From assembly GCA_035549075.1 (NCBI GenBank), contig DASZRT010000103.1:53933-117932 (forward strand): a stretch of DNA of 64,000 nt, written 5' to 3'. Shown one piece after another: positions 37,852-46,111 of the stretch (the stretch's first letter is position 1; each line of letters starts with the position of its first letter). The notes beneath the pieces were generated by a model. That model was not told the DNA's origin, ran no database searches, and saw only the letters and a program-made list of their open reading frames with translations. The DNA comes from DASZFV01 sp035549075. Its GTDB lineage: Bacteria; Myxococcota_A; Polyangia; Fen-1088. A program made the translations under genes and the position numbers.

Positions 37852-39129
37852 CTAGAGAGATCCGGGAAAGATCGGCGGCGTGCCGGGGCCGAAGATGAAG
37901 GTGCCGCCGACGCTCAGCAGGATGACCTGGCGGCGAAGATCAGGGAAACCGGTGATGGCGCCGGTGACGGCGTCGACCTGACCGTTGCCGTGCTGATCGC
38001 TGAACGAGTAGTCGAGCGTGAGCCACAGCGGCCAGTCCTGGCCCCGCAGTGCGAACAGCGCGCCCGCGATGCGCTGGTCGTAGGCGCGCCCGCCCGTCGG
38101 GATGCGGCCGTAGACGAGGCCGCCGTAGCCGCTCACGACGGCGCGCTCGTTGCGCGTGAGCGGCAGCGTGAGGCGCGCCATGGCGTTGTCGTTGAGCGTG
38201 ATGGCGCCGAGGTAGAGGTTCGTCGTCGTCGTCTGCGCCGCCTCGAGCGTCGCGAACCAGGCGATGTCGGTCGAGTCGCGGTAGCCGATCTGCGCGAAGC
38301 CGACGGGCGCGACGTTCACTGTCCGATCGGTCCCCATGCCCGGGACGCCGGGGGGCGACAGCAGGGCCACGCCGGCGCGCAGCTCCGAAGACCACTCGAG
38401 CGTGAGGTCGCGCCGCCAGAACGCGAGCGCGCTCACCGTAAAGAAGGGGTCGCGGTTCGTGCCGCCGAGCTCGTTGGCGTCGCCCTCGCCGCCGAACGTG
38501 TTGCGGCCCATGACCCACTCGGCGCGCACGTGCAAGTTGAACGTCTCGACGTTCGACGAGCCGCCAGTGCCGGTCGGCAGGTAGTGAAGGAACTGGGCCA
38601 TGAACGTCTGCACGTAGCGGTTCTGGGCCGTGCGGTCCCACGTCGCGGTCTCGTTGGCCGTGGCGCCGAGGTAACGGTGCGCGCCGCTCACCGCCGCCTG
38701 CGGCGTCAGCATGTCGACCGCGCCGACGGGCACGTAACCCGACGTCTGCCCGTACGAGCCCGCCGCGCCGAGCTTGAGCTCGAGCGGCGCGACCGGCGTG
38801 ATCGTCGACAGCCACGACAGCTCGGACGCGAGGCTGTCGATGCCGCGGCCCTGGAGGTAGTGCATCCAGCTGAGGCGCAGCCCCGCGACGTGCTCGGCGC
38901 TCGCGTCACGAATGTGGAGGCGGCCGATGCCGGTGACGTCCGTGAAGCCGTCGCCGTCGTGATCGATCGTCGTCGGCTTCGGGCGGTTGCCGGCGTTGTC
39001 GGTCGCTCCGACGCCAGCGCTCGGCGCGAGCTCGTAGCTGACGTCGGCGCGCGCGCCTCGCGCGAAGAGCGGAGCGCACATCGCCGCCAGCAGCATGAGG
39101 AGCGCACGTCGGGTCACGCGCGCGAACAT
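37852..39129 (-). CDS. Outer-membrane beta-barrel protein, probable polysaccharide export partner
   Basis: 425 aa. Signal peptide about 1-28 (VTRRALLMLLAAMCAPLFARGARA). The mature protein has regular amphipathic strands with aromatic girdles (LRLSWMHYLQG, WFATLEAAQTTTTNLYLGAITL, LWLTLDYSFSDQ) and ends near VGGTFIFGPGTPP. I infer a barrel of 16-18 strands. Its position beside a Wza-like protein without an outer-membrane helix matches the Myxococcus arrangement in which separate barrels (EpsX/MasX/BpsX type) complete the export channel. No family motif was read directly. Confidence 0.7.
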   Translation of the reverse strand: MFARVTRRALLMLLAAMCAPLFARGARADVSYELAPSAGVGATDNAGNRPKPTTIDHDGDGFTDVTGIGRLHIRDASAEHVAGLRLSWMHYLQGRGIDSLASELSWLSTITPVAPLELKLGAAGSYGQTSGYVPVGAVDMLTPQAAVSGAHRYLGATANETATWDRTAQNRYVQTFMAQFLHYLPTGTGGSSNVETFNLHVRAEWVMGRNTFGGEGDANELGGTNRDPFFTVSALAFWRRDLTLEWSSELRAGVALLSPPGVPGMGTDRTVNVAPVGFAQIGYRDSTDIAWFATLEAAQTTTTNLYLGAITLNDNAMARLTLPLTRNERAVVSGYGGLVYGRIPTGGRAYDQRIAGALFALRGQDWPLWLTLDYSFSDQHGNGQVDAVTGAITGFPDLRRQVILLSVGGTFIFGPGTPPIFPGSL

Positions 39130-39207
39130 ACCAGCAACGCTCGATGCGCGTCGGTCCGTAAACTGCGACGTACGCCTTCGCGTGCTCGACGGGAAATCTG
39201 ATTTGGA

Positions 39208-39213
39208 TATTAT
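39208..39213 (+). promoter_or_regulatory. Putative -10 box of the carrier-protein operon (leaderless start)
   Basis: TATTAT (5/6 match to TATAAT) lies six bases before the GTG start codon of the acyl-CoA dehydrogenase, in a short AT-rich island. A transcript starting at the expected distance would begin at or next to the GTG, i.e. be leaderless; no Shine-Dalgarno is present. A degenerate -35 (TCGACG) lies 16 bp upstream. Confidence 0.45.
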
Positions 39214-39219
39214 TGACTC

Positions 39220-40386
39220 GTGACTACGCACACGAGCCCTCTGGTCGCACGCACACAGGCCATCGCGCAGTCGGTGGCCGCGAAGCACGCCGACGACGTC
39301 GACACCTGGGCGCGCTTTCCGCGGGAGACGCTCGAGGCGCTGCGACGCGAGAAGCTGCTGTCGGCCGCCGTGCCGAAGGATCTGGGCGGCGGCGGCGCTT
39401 CGATGTGGGAGCTCGCGAGCATGTGCACGGCGCTCGCGCAGGGCTGTGGCTCGTCGGGGATGGTGCTCGCCATGCACCACATCCAGGTCGCCTGCATCGC
39501 GCGCCACGCGCTGTCCTCTGCGTACTTCCGCACGTACCTGCAAGAGGTCGTCGAGCGCCAGCTGCTCATCGGCTCGATCACGTCGGAGGTCGGCGTCTGG
39601 GGCGACACGCGCTCGAGCATCTGCGCCGTCGTGCGAGAAGGCGGGCGCTTCAAGCTCGACAAGGACGCGACGACGGCGTCATACGCCGAGACGGCCGACG
39701 ATCTGCTCGTGACGGCGCGCCGCAACCCGGATGCGCCGCCGTCGGATCAGGTGCTCGTGCTCGTGCGCCGCGCGGATCGCGAGCTCACGCAGACGACGAC
39801 GTGGGACACGATGGGCATGCGCGGCACGTGCAGCCCCGGCTTCAAGCTCGCGTCTTCGGGCGGCGAGGAGCAGGTGCTGCCCGGCTCGTTCGCCGACGCG
39901 TCGGCGCAGACGATGGTCTCGTTCTCGCACATCTTGTGGTCGGGCGTGTGGCTCGGCATCGCGTCCGACGCCGTCGCGCGCGCGTCGGCCTTCGTGCGCG
40001 CCGAGGCGCGCAAGACCCCGGGCGTCGTCCCGCCCAAGGCGCCGCACCTCGCGAAGCTCGCGGCGCAGGTGCAGCTGCTGCGCAACAGCGTGCACGGTCA
40101 GGCCACGGAGTTCGACGAGATCATGTCGCGCCCGAACGGCATGGACGAGCTGCTCACCGTCGGCTGGGCGCTCAAGATGAACAACATCAAGGTCAGCTCC
40201 TCGGAGATGGTGCCGCGCATCGTCCACGAGGCGCTGCAGATCATCGGCATCGCCGGCTACAAGAACGACTCGAAGCTCTCGGTGGGCCGCCAGTACCGCG
40301 ACTCGCTCTCGGCGGCGCTCATGATCTCGAACGACCGCATCTACAACAAGACGGCCTCGCTGCTGCTCGTCTACAAGGACGAGTAA
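39220..40386 (+). CDS. Acyl-CoA dehydrogenase-like flavoprotein
   Basis: 388 aa from a GTG. Acyl-CoA dehydrogenase fold: N-terminal helical domain (ETLEALRREKLLSAAVPKDLGGGGAS), middle beta domain (ITSEVGVWGDTRSSICAV, TWDTMGMRGTCSPGFKL) and C-terminal helical domain (IASDAVARASAFVRAEA ... GIAGYKNDSKLSVGRQYRDSLSAAL). The usual catalytic Glu region is not obvious, and the final part (INNDRIY-like ISNDRIYNKT) resembles monooxygenase/desaturase-type members. It starts an operon for carrier-protein aminoacylation, so it probably oxidises an aminoacyl or acyl group on the carrier protein (inference). Confidence 0.88.
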   Translation: MTTHTSPLVARTQAIAQSVAAKHADDVDTWARFPRETLEALRREKLLSAAVPKDLGGGGASMWELASMCTALAQGCGSSGMVLAMHHIQVACIARHALSSAYFRTYLQEVVERQLLIGSITSEVGVWGDTRSSICAVVREGGRFKLDKDATTASYAETADDLLVTARRNPDAPPSDQVLVLVRRADRELTQTTTWDTMGMRGTCSPGFKLASSGGEEQVLPGSFADASAQTMVSFSHILWSGVWLGIASDAVARASAFVRAEARKTPGVVPPKAPHLAKLAAQVQLLRNSVHGQATEFDEIMSRPNGMDELLTVGWALKMNNIKVSSSEMVPRIVHEALQIIGIAGYKNDSKLSVGRQYRDSLSAALMISNDRIYNKTASLLLVYKDE

Positions 40387-40396
40387 AGGGAACCCC

Positions 40397-41308
40397 GTGG
40401 AATACGACATCGAGAACTTCACGCGCGGCCTCGTCGCGCACGGGCTCATCGTCCCCGTGCGCGTGCTGGGCGCGTTCGGCCGCGGCGCCGCGTTCGAGGC
40501 CGTGCTCGAGGGCTTCAACGCGCTCGTCACCGAGCTGGCGAAGAACGACGGCGCCGAGGTGTACACGTTCCCGCCCGTCATCGATCGGACGATCATCGAG
40601 AAGACGGACTACCTCGACTCGTTCCCGAACCTCGCGGGCACGGTGTTCAGCTTCTTCGGCAAGGACAAGGAGGCGAAGGCGCTGTCGGCCAAGGTGCACG
40701 CGCACGAGCCGTGGGGCGACACGCAGGGCATGACCGACGTCTGCCTCAACCCGGCGGCGTGCTACCCCGTCTACCCCGTCATGGGCGCGCAGGGCACGCT
40801 GCCCGCGGACGGCCGCATCATCACGATGACGAACTGGGTGTACCGCCACGAGCCCTCGCCCGAGCCGACGCGCATGCAGTCGTTCCGCGTGCGCGAGTTC
40901 GTGCGCGCGGGGACGCCGGAGCAGGCCGTCGCGTGGCGCGACATGTGGCTCGAGCGCGGCGTGTCGCTGCTGACGTCGCTAGGCCTGCCGGCGAAGCCCG
41001 ACGTCGCGTCGGACCCATTTTTCGGCCGCGGCGGCAAGATCCTCGCCGCGGGCCAGAAAGAGCAGAAGCTGAAGTTCGAGGTGCTCGTGCCGGTGATCTC
41101 GCTCGAGAACCCGACGGCCGTGTGCTCGTTCAACTACCACCAAGACCACTTCGGCCACGTCTTCGGCATCAAGACGGCCGACGGCAAGGACGCGCACACG
41201 GCGTGCCTCGGCTTCGGGCTCGAGCGCGTCGTCATGGCGCTGTTCAAGACGCACGGCTTCGACACGAAGTCGTGGCCCGCCGCCGTGCGCTCGCGCCTGG
41301 CGCTGTGA
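40397..41308 (+). CDS. Amino acid:[carrier protein] ligase (class II aaRS-like)
   Basis: 303 aa. Homologue of the catalytic core of atypical SerRS that activates an amino acid with ATP and loads it on a carrier protein's phosphopantetheine instead of tRNA. Motif 2: TNWVYRHEPSPEPTRMQSFR; motif 3: GFGLERVVMALF (272-283). The Zn ligands are Cys122 (NPAACYPVY), Glu167 (RVREFVRAG) and Cys270 (HTACLGFG), spaced exactly as the Cys-Glu-Cys of the characterised Bradyrhizobium enzymes. No tRNA-binding arm. Amino acid specificity (Gly or Ala in known enzymes) is not certain. 10 bp after the dehydrogenase gene. Confidence 0.95.
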   Translation: MEYDIENFTRGLVAHGLIVPVRVLGAFGRGAAFEAVLEGFNALVTELAKNDGAEVYTFPPVIDRTIIEKTDYLDSFPNLAGTVFSFFGKDKEAKALSAKVHAHEPWGDTQGMTDVCLNPAACYPVYPVMGAQGTLPADGRIITMTNWVYRHEPSPEPTRMQSFRVREFVRAGTPEQAVAWRDMWLERGVSLLTSLGLPAKPDVASDPFFGRGGKILAAGQKEQKLKFEVLVPVISLENPTAVCSFNYHQDHFGHVFGIKTADGKDAHTACLGFGLERVVMALFKTHGFDTKSWPAAVRSRLAL

Positions 41309-41318
41309 GCCGCGGCGT

Positions 41319-42293
41319 ATGAGCCGCCTCGTCGTCCTCCCCGAGCTCGACGCGGCCGCGTACAAGCGGCACGCGCTGCACGCCGAGGATCGCGTCTGGG
41401 TCGAGAAGAACTGCTACGTCGACATCTGGATCGAGGTCATCCACGCGCTGGGGCTCGACCCGATGGCCGTGCTCCCCTTCGTTCTCGCGATCGACTTCGA
41501 GGGCGATCAGTGGACGTTCTTCAAGCCGCCGCACGACGAGCTGCGCGAGCTGTACGGCATCGACGTGCAGGAGCTCAACGTGTGGCGGCCGCTGGCGGCG
41601 CACGCGCAAGAGTACCTGGGCGCCGGCAAGCTCATCAGCACGGAGGCGGACGCCTTCTACCTGCCCGACACCGCGGGCACCGACTACAAGCGCCAGCACA
41701 CGAAGACGACGATCGTCATCCAAGACTTCGATCTCGAGGCGCGGCGCATGGGCTACTTCCACAACGCCGGCTACTTCACGCTCGACGGCGACGACTTCGT
41801 GCAGCTGTTCCGCGTGGGCTTCGCGCCCGACCCGACGTTCATGCCGCTGTTCGCCGAAGCCGTCCGCATCGACCGCGTCGTGCGCCGCGCGCCCGACGAG
41901 CTGCGCGCGCTGTCTCGCGCGCTGGTTCGCAAGCACCTGCCGCGCCGGCCGCCCGACAACCCCGTCGCGCGCTTCGCGGCGCGGTTCGCGCGCGACCTGC
42001 CGTGGCTCACGGCCGAGGGGCTCGCCTTCTATCACGCGTGGGCGTTCGCGACGGTGCGCCAGCTGGGCGCGGCCAGCGAGCTCGCCGCGCTCCACCTTCG
42101 CTGGCTCGGCGACGAGCCGCTCGCGCCCGCGGCCGACGCGTTCGCGCGCGTGAGCGACGGCGCGAAGGCCTTCATCTTGAAGGCGGCGCGCGCCGTCAAC
42201 GCCAAGCGCGCGCTCGACGCGAAGCCAATGTTCGACGAGATGGCGGGGGCGTGGCAGACGGGCATCGACGCGCTCGTCGCGCGCATGACGTGA
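41319..42293 (+). CDS. DUF1839 protein
   Basis: 324 aa, cytoplasmic. Recognised as DUF1839 by its N-terminal CYVDIWIEVIHALGLDPMAV, then AIDFEGDQWTFFKPPHDELRELYGIDVQELN and YLPDTAGTDYKRQHTKTTI. The family is a habitual neighbour of amino acid:[carrier protein] ligases; its chemistry is unknown. The fold around residues 90-200 (DADAFYLPDT-like) recalls butirosin BtrH / NlpC-like acyltransferases that move acyl groups off carrier proteins, which would fit a transfer step (inference). Overlaps the next gene by GTGA. Confidence 0.88.
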   Translation: MSRLVVLPELDAAAYKRHALHAEDRVWVEKNCYVDIWIEVIHALGLDPMAVLPFVLAIDFEGDQWTFFKPPHDELRELYGIDVQELNVWRPLAAHAQEYLGAGKLISTEADAFYLPDTAGTDYKRQHTKTTIVIQDFDLEARRMGYFHNAGYFTLDGDDFVQLFRVGFAPDPTFMPLFAEAVRIDRVVRRAPDELRALSRALVRKHLPRRPPDNPVARFAARFARDLPWLTAEGLAFYHAWAFATVRQLGAASELAALHLRWLGDEPLAPAADAFARVSDGAKAFILKAARAVNAKRALDAKPMFDEMAGAWQTGIDALVARMT

Positions 42294-42952
42294 GCCGCCT
42301 CGGATTCGAGAACGCGTTCGTGCGGCTCGACCCGATCTCGCCCACCCACGTCGACGCGCTCCTCGACGCCGCGAGGGACCGTTCGACGTTCGGGCTCGCG
42401 CCCGTGCCGCGCGACCGCGTCGAGATGGAAGCGTACGTCGCGGCGGCGCTCGCGGACGAAGGGGCGAAGCGCGCGCTGGCGTTTACGATTGTCCGCCGCC
42501 ACCCTAGGGACGAGGTCGTCGGGAGCATCCGGCTCATGAACCTCGAGTGGTGGACGTGGCCGCCCGGCCCGATCTCCGTCACCGGCGAGCCGCGCATCGC
42601 CGCCGCGGGCGACCCGCCCGACGTCGCCGAGCTGGGCCATGGCTGGCTCGCGCCGAGCGCGCAGCGGACCGCCGTGTTCACGGCGACGTCCCTTTTGCTG
42701 CTGGGCCATGCCTTCGAGACCTGGCGCGTCCACCGGCTCGTGCTCAAGACCGACGTGCGCAACGATCGCTCGCGCGCCGCCATCGAGCGCCTCGGCGGCC
42801 GGTTCGAGGGTGTGTTGCGCGCCCACCTGCCCGCGGCCGACGGTCGCGTCCGCGACACGGCGATGTACGCGATCGTGCGCGACGAGTGGCCCGCCGTGCG
42901 AATCCGTCTTGAGTCGGCCCTCGCGTCCCCGCATAGTTCGGGCGACTCATGA
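42290..42952 (+). CDS. GNAT-family N-acetyltransferase
   Basis: 220 aa from a GTG overlapping the DUF1839 stop. GNAT/RimJ-RimL type: ENAFVRLDPISPTHVDALL at the start, DEVVGSIRLMNLEWW (strand 3-4), ELGHGWLAPSAQRTAVFTAT (the AcCoA-binding region), and HRLVLKTDVRNDRSRAAIERLGGRFEG (motif B). RimJ-like members use acetyl-CoA or aminoacyl donors; within this operon it may transfer an acyl group to or from an amine. Overlaps acpS by 4 bp (ATGA). Confidence 0.9.
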   Translation: MSRLGFENAFVRLDPISPTHVDALLDAARDRSTFGLAPVPRDRVEMEAYVAAALADEGAKRALAFTIVRRHPRDEVVGSIRLMNLEWWTWPPGPISVTGEPRIAAAGDPPDVAELGHGWLAPSAQRTAVFTATSLLLLGHAFETWRVHRLVLKTDVRNDRSRAAIERLGGRFEGVLRAHLPAADGRVRDTAMYAIVRDEWPAVRIRLESALASPHSSGDS

Positions 42953-43377
42953 GCGACGGGCTGACCCACGGCGGCGTCCGCACGAGCGTCGGCATCGACC
43001 TCGTGCGCATCAGCCGCATCGCCGAGTCGCTCGAGCTGTTCGGCGCGAAGTTCCTCGAGCGGGTCTACACCGAGGCCGAGGTCGCCTACGCGATGGCCTC
43101 GCCCGAGCTCACGGCCGAGCGGCTCGCCGCGCGCTTCGCGGCGAAGGAAGCCACCGTCAAGGCGCTCGACTTCAAGGACACGGGCGTCGGCTGGCGCGAC
43201 ATCGAGGTCGCGCGCCGCCCGTCGGGCGCTTGCGAGCTCGTGCTGCACGGGGCCGCGCTCACCGTCGCGCGCGAGCGCGGCGTCGAAGATCTGTCCGTGA
43301 GCCTCAGCCACGAGGGCGACTACGCCACCGCCGTGGTGCTCGCGACGTGCCACCGCCAGGGAGACAAGACGACATGA
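42949..43377 (+). CDS. acpS: Holo-[acyl-carrier-protein] synthase (4'-phosphopantetheinyl transferase)
   Basis: 142 aa AcpS-type. Mg/CoA-binding VGIDLVRISRI (Asp17) and ARFAAKEATVKALDF (Glu67) are intact; the C-terminus has SLSHEGDYATAVVLA. It transfers the phosphopantetheine arm from CoA to the Ser of a carrier protein, almost certainly the one encoded next (4-bp overlap). The dedicated copy implies the operon's carrier protein is not served by the housekeeping enzyme. Slightly longer than typical AcpS because of an N-terminal extension. Confidence 0.94.
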   Translation: MSDGLTHGGVRTSVGIDLVRISRIAESLELFGAKFLERVYTEAEVAYAMASPELTAERLAARFAAKEATVKALDFKDTGVGWRDIEVARRPSGACELVLHGAALTVARERGVEDLSVSLSHEGDYATAVVLATCHRQGDKTT

Positions 43378-43616
43378 CCGAGAAGATTCGCAAGATCCTC
43401 GTGGACCACGGGCGCCTCAGCCAGGACGCCGCCACGCTCGCCGAGACGGCCGACCTGTACCAAGCCGGCATGACCTCGCACGCGAGCGTCAACGTCATGC
43501 TCGCGCTCGAGGGCGAGTTCGAGATCGAGTTCCCCGACCACATGCTCAAGCGCAGCGTGTTCGAGAGCATCGCCGCGATCCGCGGGGCGATCGAGGAGCT
43601 CACCAAGGCGGCATGA
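43374..43616 (+). CDS. Carrier protein of the aminoacylation operon
   Basis: 80 aa acyl-carrier-protein fold of four helices. Modification site Ser35 lies in AGMTSHASVNVMLALE, replacing the usual G-x-D-S-L; the Thr-Ser-His variant is typical of partners of amino acid:[carrier protein] ligases rather than fatty-acid ACPs. Very acidic helix II-III (EGEFEIEFPDHML). Overlaps acpS upstream and the GH2 gene downstream, each by 4 bp. Confidence 0.93.
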   Translation: MTEKIRKILVDHGRLSQDAATLAETADLYQAGMTSHASVNVMLALEGEFEIEFPDHMLKRSVFESIAAIRGAIEELTKAA

Positions 43617-46111
43617 CCGGACGGGTCCGCAGCGTCACCGGCCACGAGGTCCTCGCGCTCGCCGACTGGCGCGCGTGCGCGACCCCGCCCGGCGCCGCCG
43701 ATGGACCGCGGGCGCTCGACGCGGCGGCGCCTCCGTCGACGTGGACAGCCGCGCCCGCGCCGGGCACGGCGGCCGCGATGCTGCGCGCCGCGGGCGCGTT
43801 CGATCTCGAGACGAGCGCGCCGCGGCGGTTCGACGCCGAGGACTGGTGGTTCCGCGCGCGCGTGCCGTCCATCGTGGGCGAGGCCGGCGTCGAGCACGCG
43901 CTCGTGTTCGAAGGGCTCGCGACGGTCGCCGACGTTTGGCTCGACGACGCGCTCGTTTTGTCGAGCGGCAACATGTTCCGGCGGCACGAAGTGAAGCTCG
44001 CGCCTTCGGCTTCGCCGCGCACGCTCACGATCCGGTGCCGCGCGCTCGATCCGTTGCTCAAGCCCAAGGCGCCGCGCGCGGCGTGGCGCGTGCCCATGAT
44101 CGAGAACCAGCACCTGCGCTGGTTTCGCACGACGCTGCTCGGGCGCACGCCGGGGTGGTCGCCGCCCGTCGCGGCCGTCGGGCCGTGGCGCCCCGTGACC
44201 GTCGCGCGCCGCGCGGGCGTCACCGTCGACGACGTCAGGCTCGCGACGCGCGTGCGCGACGGACGCGGCGTCGTCGAGGTCTCGCTCGCGGCGCGCGCGC
44301 CGTCGGGCGAGCTCGTCGTCGCGCGCGACGGGCGCGAGCACCGCGCGCGCCTCGCGCCCGCGGGCGATCGGCTGACCGCCACCGTCGAGGTCCCCGACGC
44401 CGCGCTCTGGTGGCCGCACACGCACGGCGAGCCCGCGCTCTACGCCGCGCGCGTCGAGCTCGCGGGCGGCGTCACCGTCGATCTCGGCGCGGTCGGCTTT
44501 CGCACGATCACCCGCGAGCCCGGCGACGGCTTCGGCCTGCGTGTCAACGACGTCCCGATCTTCTGCCGCGGCGCCTGCTGGACGCCGCCCGATCCCGTCG
44601 CGCTCGCCGCCGATCGCGCGACGCTCGCGCGCGCGATCGGGCAAGCGCGCCGCGCCGGCATGAACATGCTGCGCGTGGGCGGCACGATGGTCTACGAGAG
44701 CGACGACTTCTATGATCTGTGCGACGAGCACGGCGTCCTCGTGTGGCAGGACTTCATGTTCGCCAACATGGACTACCCGGCGGCCGACGCCGCGTTCGCC
44801 GCCGACGTCGCCGTCGAGGCGCGCGACTTCCTCGCGCGCGTGCAGGCGCGCCCTTCCCTCGCCGTCTTGTGCGGCAACTCCGAGGGCGAGCAGCAGGCCG
44901 CGATGTGGGGCGCGCCGCGCGAGCGCTGGAGCCAGCCGCTGTTCGCCGACGACGGTCCCTTGTTCACGGCCGCGCGGACGCTGACGCCCGATGTGCCGAC
45001 GTGGCCGTCGAGCGCGCACGGCGGCGCGTTCCCGCACGAGGCGCGCGTCGGCACGACGTCGTACTACGGCGTGGGCGCGTACCTGCGCCCTCTCGACGAT
45101 GCGCGCCGCGCCGAGGTCGCCTTCGCGAGCGAGTGCCTCGCCTTCGCCAACGTGCCCGACGCCGGCGCGCTCGCGGGCGGCCCGGGCGCGCGCGTGCACC
45201 ACGCGGCGTGGAAGGCGCGCACGCCGCGCGATCTCGGCGCCGGTTGGGACTTCGACGACGTGCGCGACCACTACGTCGAGCGCCTCTTCGGCGTCGACGT
45301 CGCGGCGCTCCGCTACGCCGACCACGATCGCTTCCTCGCGCTCGGGCGCGTCGCGACGGGAGAGGTGATGGCGCAAACCTTCGGCGAGTGGCGGCGCGCG
45401 CGCTCCACCTGCCGCGGCGGCCTCGTGTGGTTCCTGCGCGATTTCTGGAAGGGTGCGGGCTGGGGGGTCGTCGACGCGACGGGCGCCCCCAAGGCGGCGT
45501 GGCACTACCTGCGACGCGCGCTCGCGCCGATCGCCGCGCACGTCAGCGACGAAGGCGGCAACGGCCTCGCCGTGCACGTGTGCAACGACGGCGCCGCGGC
45601 GCTCACGGGCGAGCTCGAGGTCGTCCTCTACCGCGCGGGCGAGGTTCGCGTCGCGGGCGCCAAGCGCGCGATCGAGGTCGCGCCGCGCGCCGCGGTCGAG
45701 ATCGCGGCGGCGTCGCTCTTCGACGGCTTCTTCGATCTTTCGTACGCCTACCGCTTCGGCCCGCCGTCGCACGATCTCGTCGTCGCCACGGTGCGCGCGC
45801 CCGCGGGCGGCGTCGTCGCAGAGGCGTTTCACTTCCCCGTGGGCCTGCCCGCGACGCGCGAGCTCGACGTCGGCCTGACCGCCGAGGTCGCGACGAACGA
45901 CGACGGCGCCTCGCTCGTCGTCAAGACGAAGCGCTTCGCGCAGTCGATCGCCGTCGAGGTCGAGGGCCACGAGCCCGACGACGCCTTCTTCCACCTCGCG
46001 CCCGGCGCGACGCGCGCGATCGCGCTGCGCCGAATTTCGGGCGCGGGCCCGACGCGCGGGACGCTGCAACCGCTCAACGCCGAGACCTCGGCCAAGATCG
46101 CCCTGCCGTGA
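43613..46111 (+). CDS. Glycoside hydrolase family 2 protein (beta-mannosidase-like)
   Basis: 832 aa, no signal peptide. Sugar-binding N-domain (EDWWFRARVPSIVGEAGVEH, FEGLATVADVWLDDALV), immunoglobulin-like domain, then a TIM barrel (VNDVPIFCRGACWTPPD, GMNMLRVGGTMVYESDDFYDLCDEHG, VWQDFMFANMDYP). Presumed acid/base Glu in LCGNSEGEQQ (about residue 425) and nucleophile Glu in FASECLAFANVP (about 505) fit the GH2 mannosidase pattern, though the SE-C-L context is atypical. Being cytoplasmic and inside the carrier-protein operon, it probably acts on a small glycoside intermediate rather than on polymers (inference). Confidence 0.88.
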   Translation: MTGRVRSVTGHEVLALADWRACATPPGAADGPRALDAAAPPSTWTAAPAPGTAAAMLRAAGAFDLETSAPRRFDAEDWWFRARVPSIVGEAGVEHALVFEGLATVADVWLDDALVLSSGNMFRRHEVKLAPSASPRTLTIRCRALDPLLKPKAPRAAWRVPMIENQHLRWFRTTLLGRTPGWSPPVAAVGPWRPVTVARRAGVTVDDVRLATRVRDGRGVVEVSLAARAPSGELVVARDGREHRARLAPAGDRLTATVEVPDAALWWPHTHGEPALYAARVELAGGVTVDLGAVGFRTITREPGDGFGLRVNDVPIFCRGACWTPPDPVALAADRATLARAIGQARRAGMNMLRVGGTMVYESDDFYDLCDEHGVLVWQDFMFANMDYPAADAAFAADVAVEARDFLARVQARPSLAVLCGNSEGEQQAAMWGAPRERWSQPLFADDGPLFTAARTLTPDVPTWPSSAHGGAFPHEARVGTTSYYGVGAYLRPLDDARRAEVAFASECLAFANVPDAGALAGGPGARVHHAAWKARTPRDLGAGWDFDDVRDHYVERLFGVDVAALRYADHDRFLALGRVATGEVMAQTFGEWRRARSTCRGGLVWFLRDFWKGAGWGVVDATGAPKAAWHYLRRALAPIAAHVSDEGGNGLAVHVCNDGAAALTGELEVVLYRAGEVRVAGAKRAIEVAPRAAVEIAAASLFDGFFDLSYAYRFGPPSHDLVVATVRAPAGGVVAEAFHFPVGLPATRELDVGLTAEVATNDDGASLVVKTKRFAQSIAVEVEGHEPDDAFFHLAPGATRAIALRRISGAGPTRGTLQPLNAETSAKIALP

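Noticed and set aside
41510..42289. Long in-frame extension upstream of the GNAT gene
   Set aside because: The extension is the out-of-frame shadow of DUF1839; the domain starts at the GTG at 42290, which overlaps the DUF1839 stop.
44719..46107. Long in-frame extension upstream of the tandem hydrolase
   Set aside because: Shadow of the GH2 gene with Arg-rich translation; the hydrolase begins at the GTG overlapping the GH2 stop.
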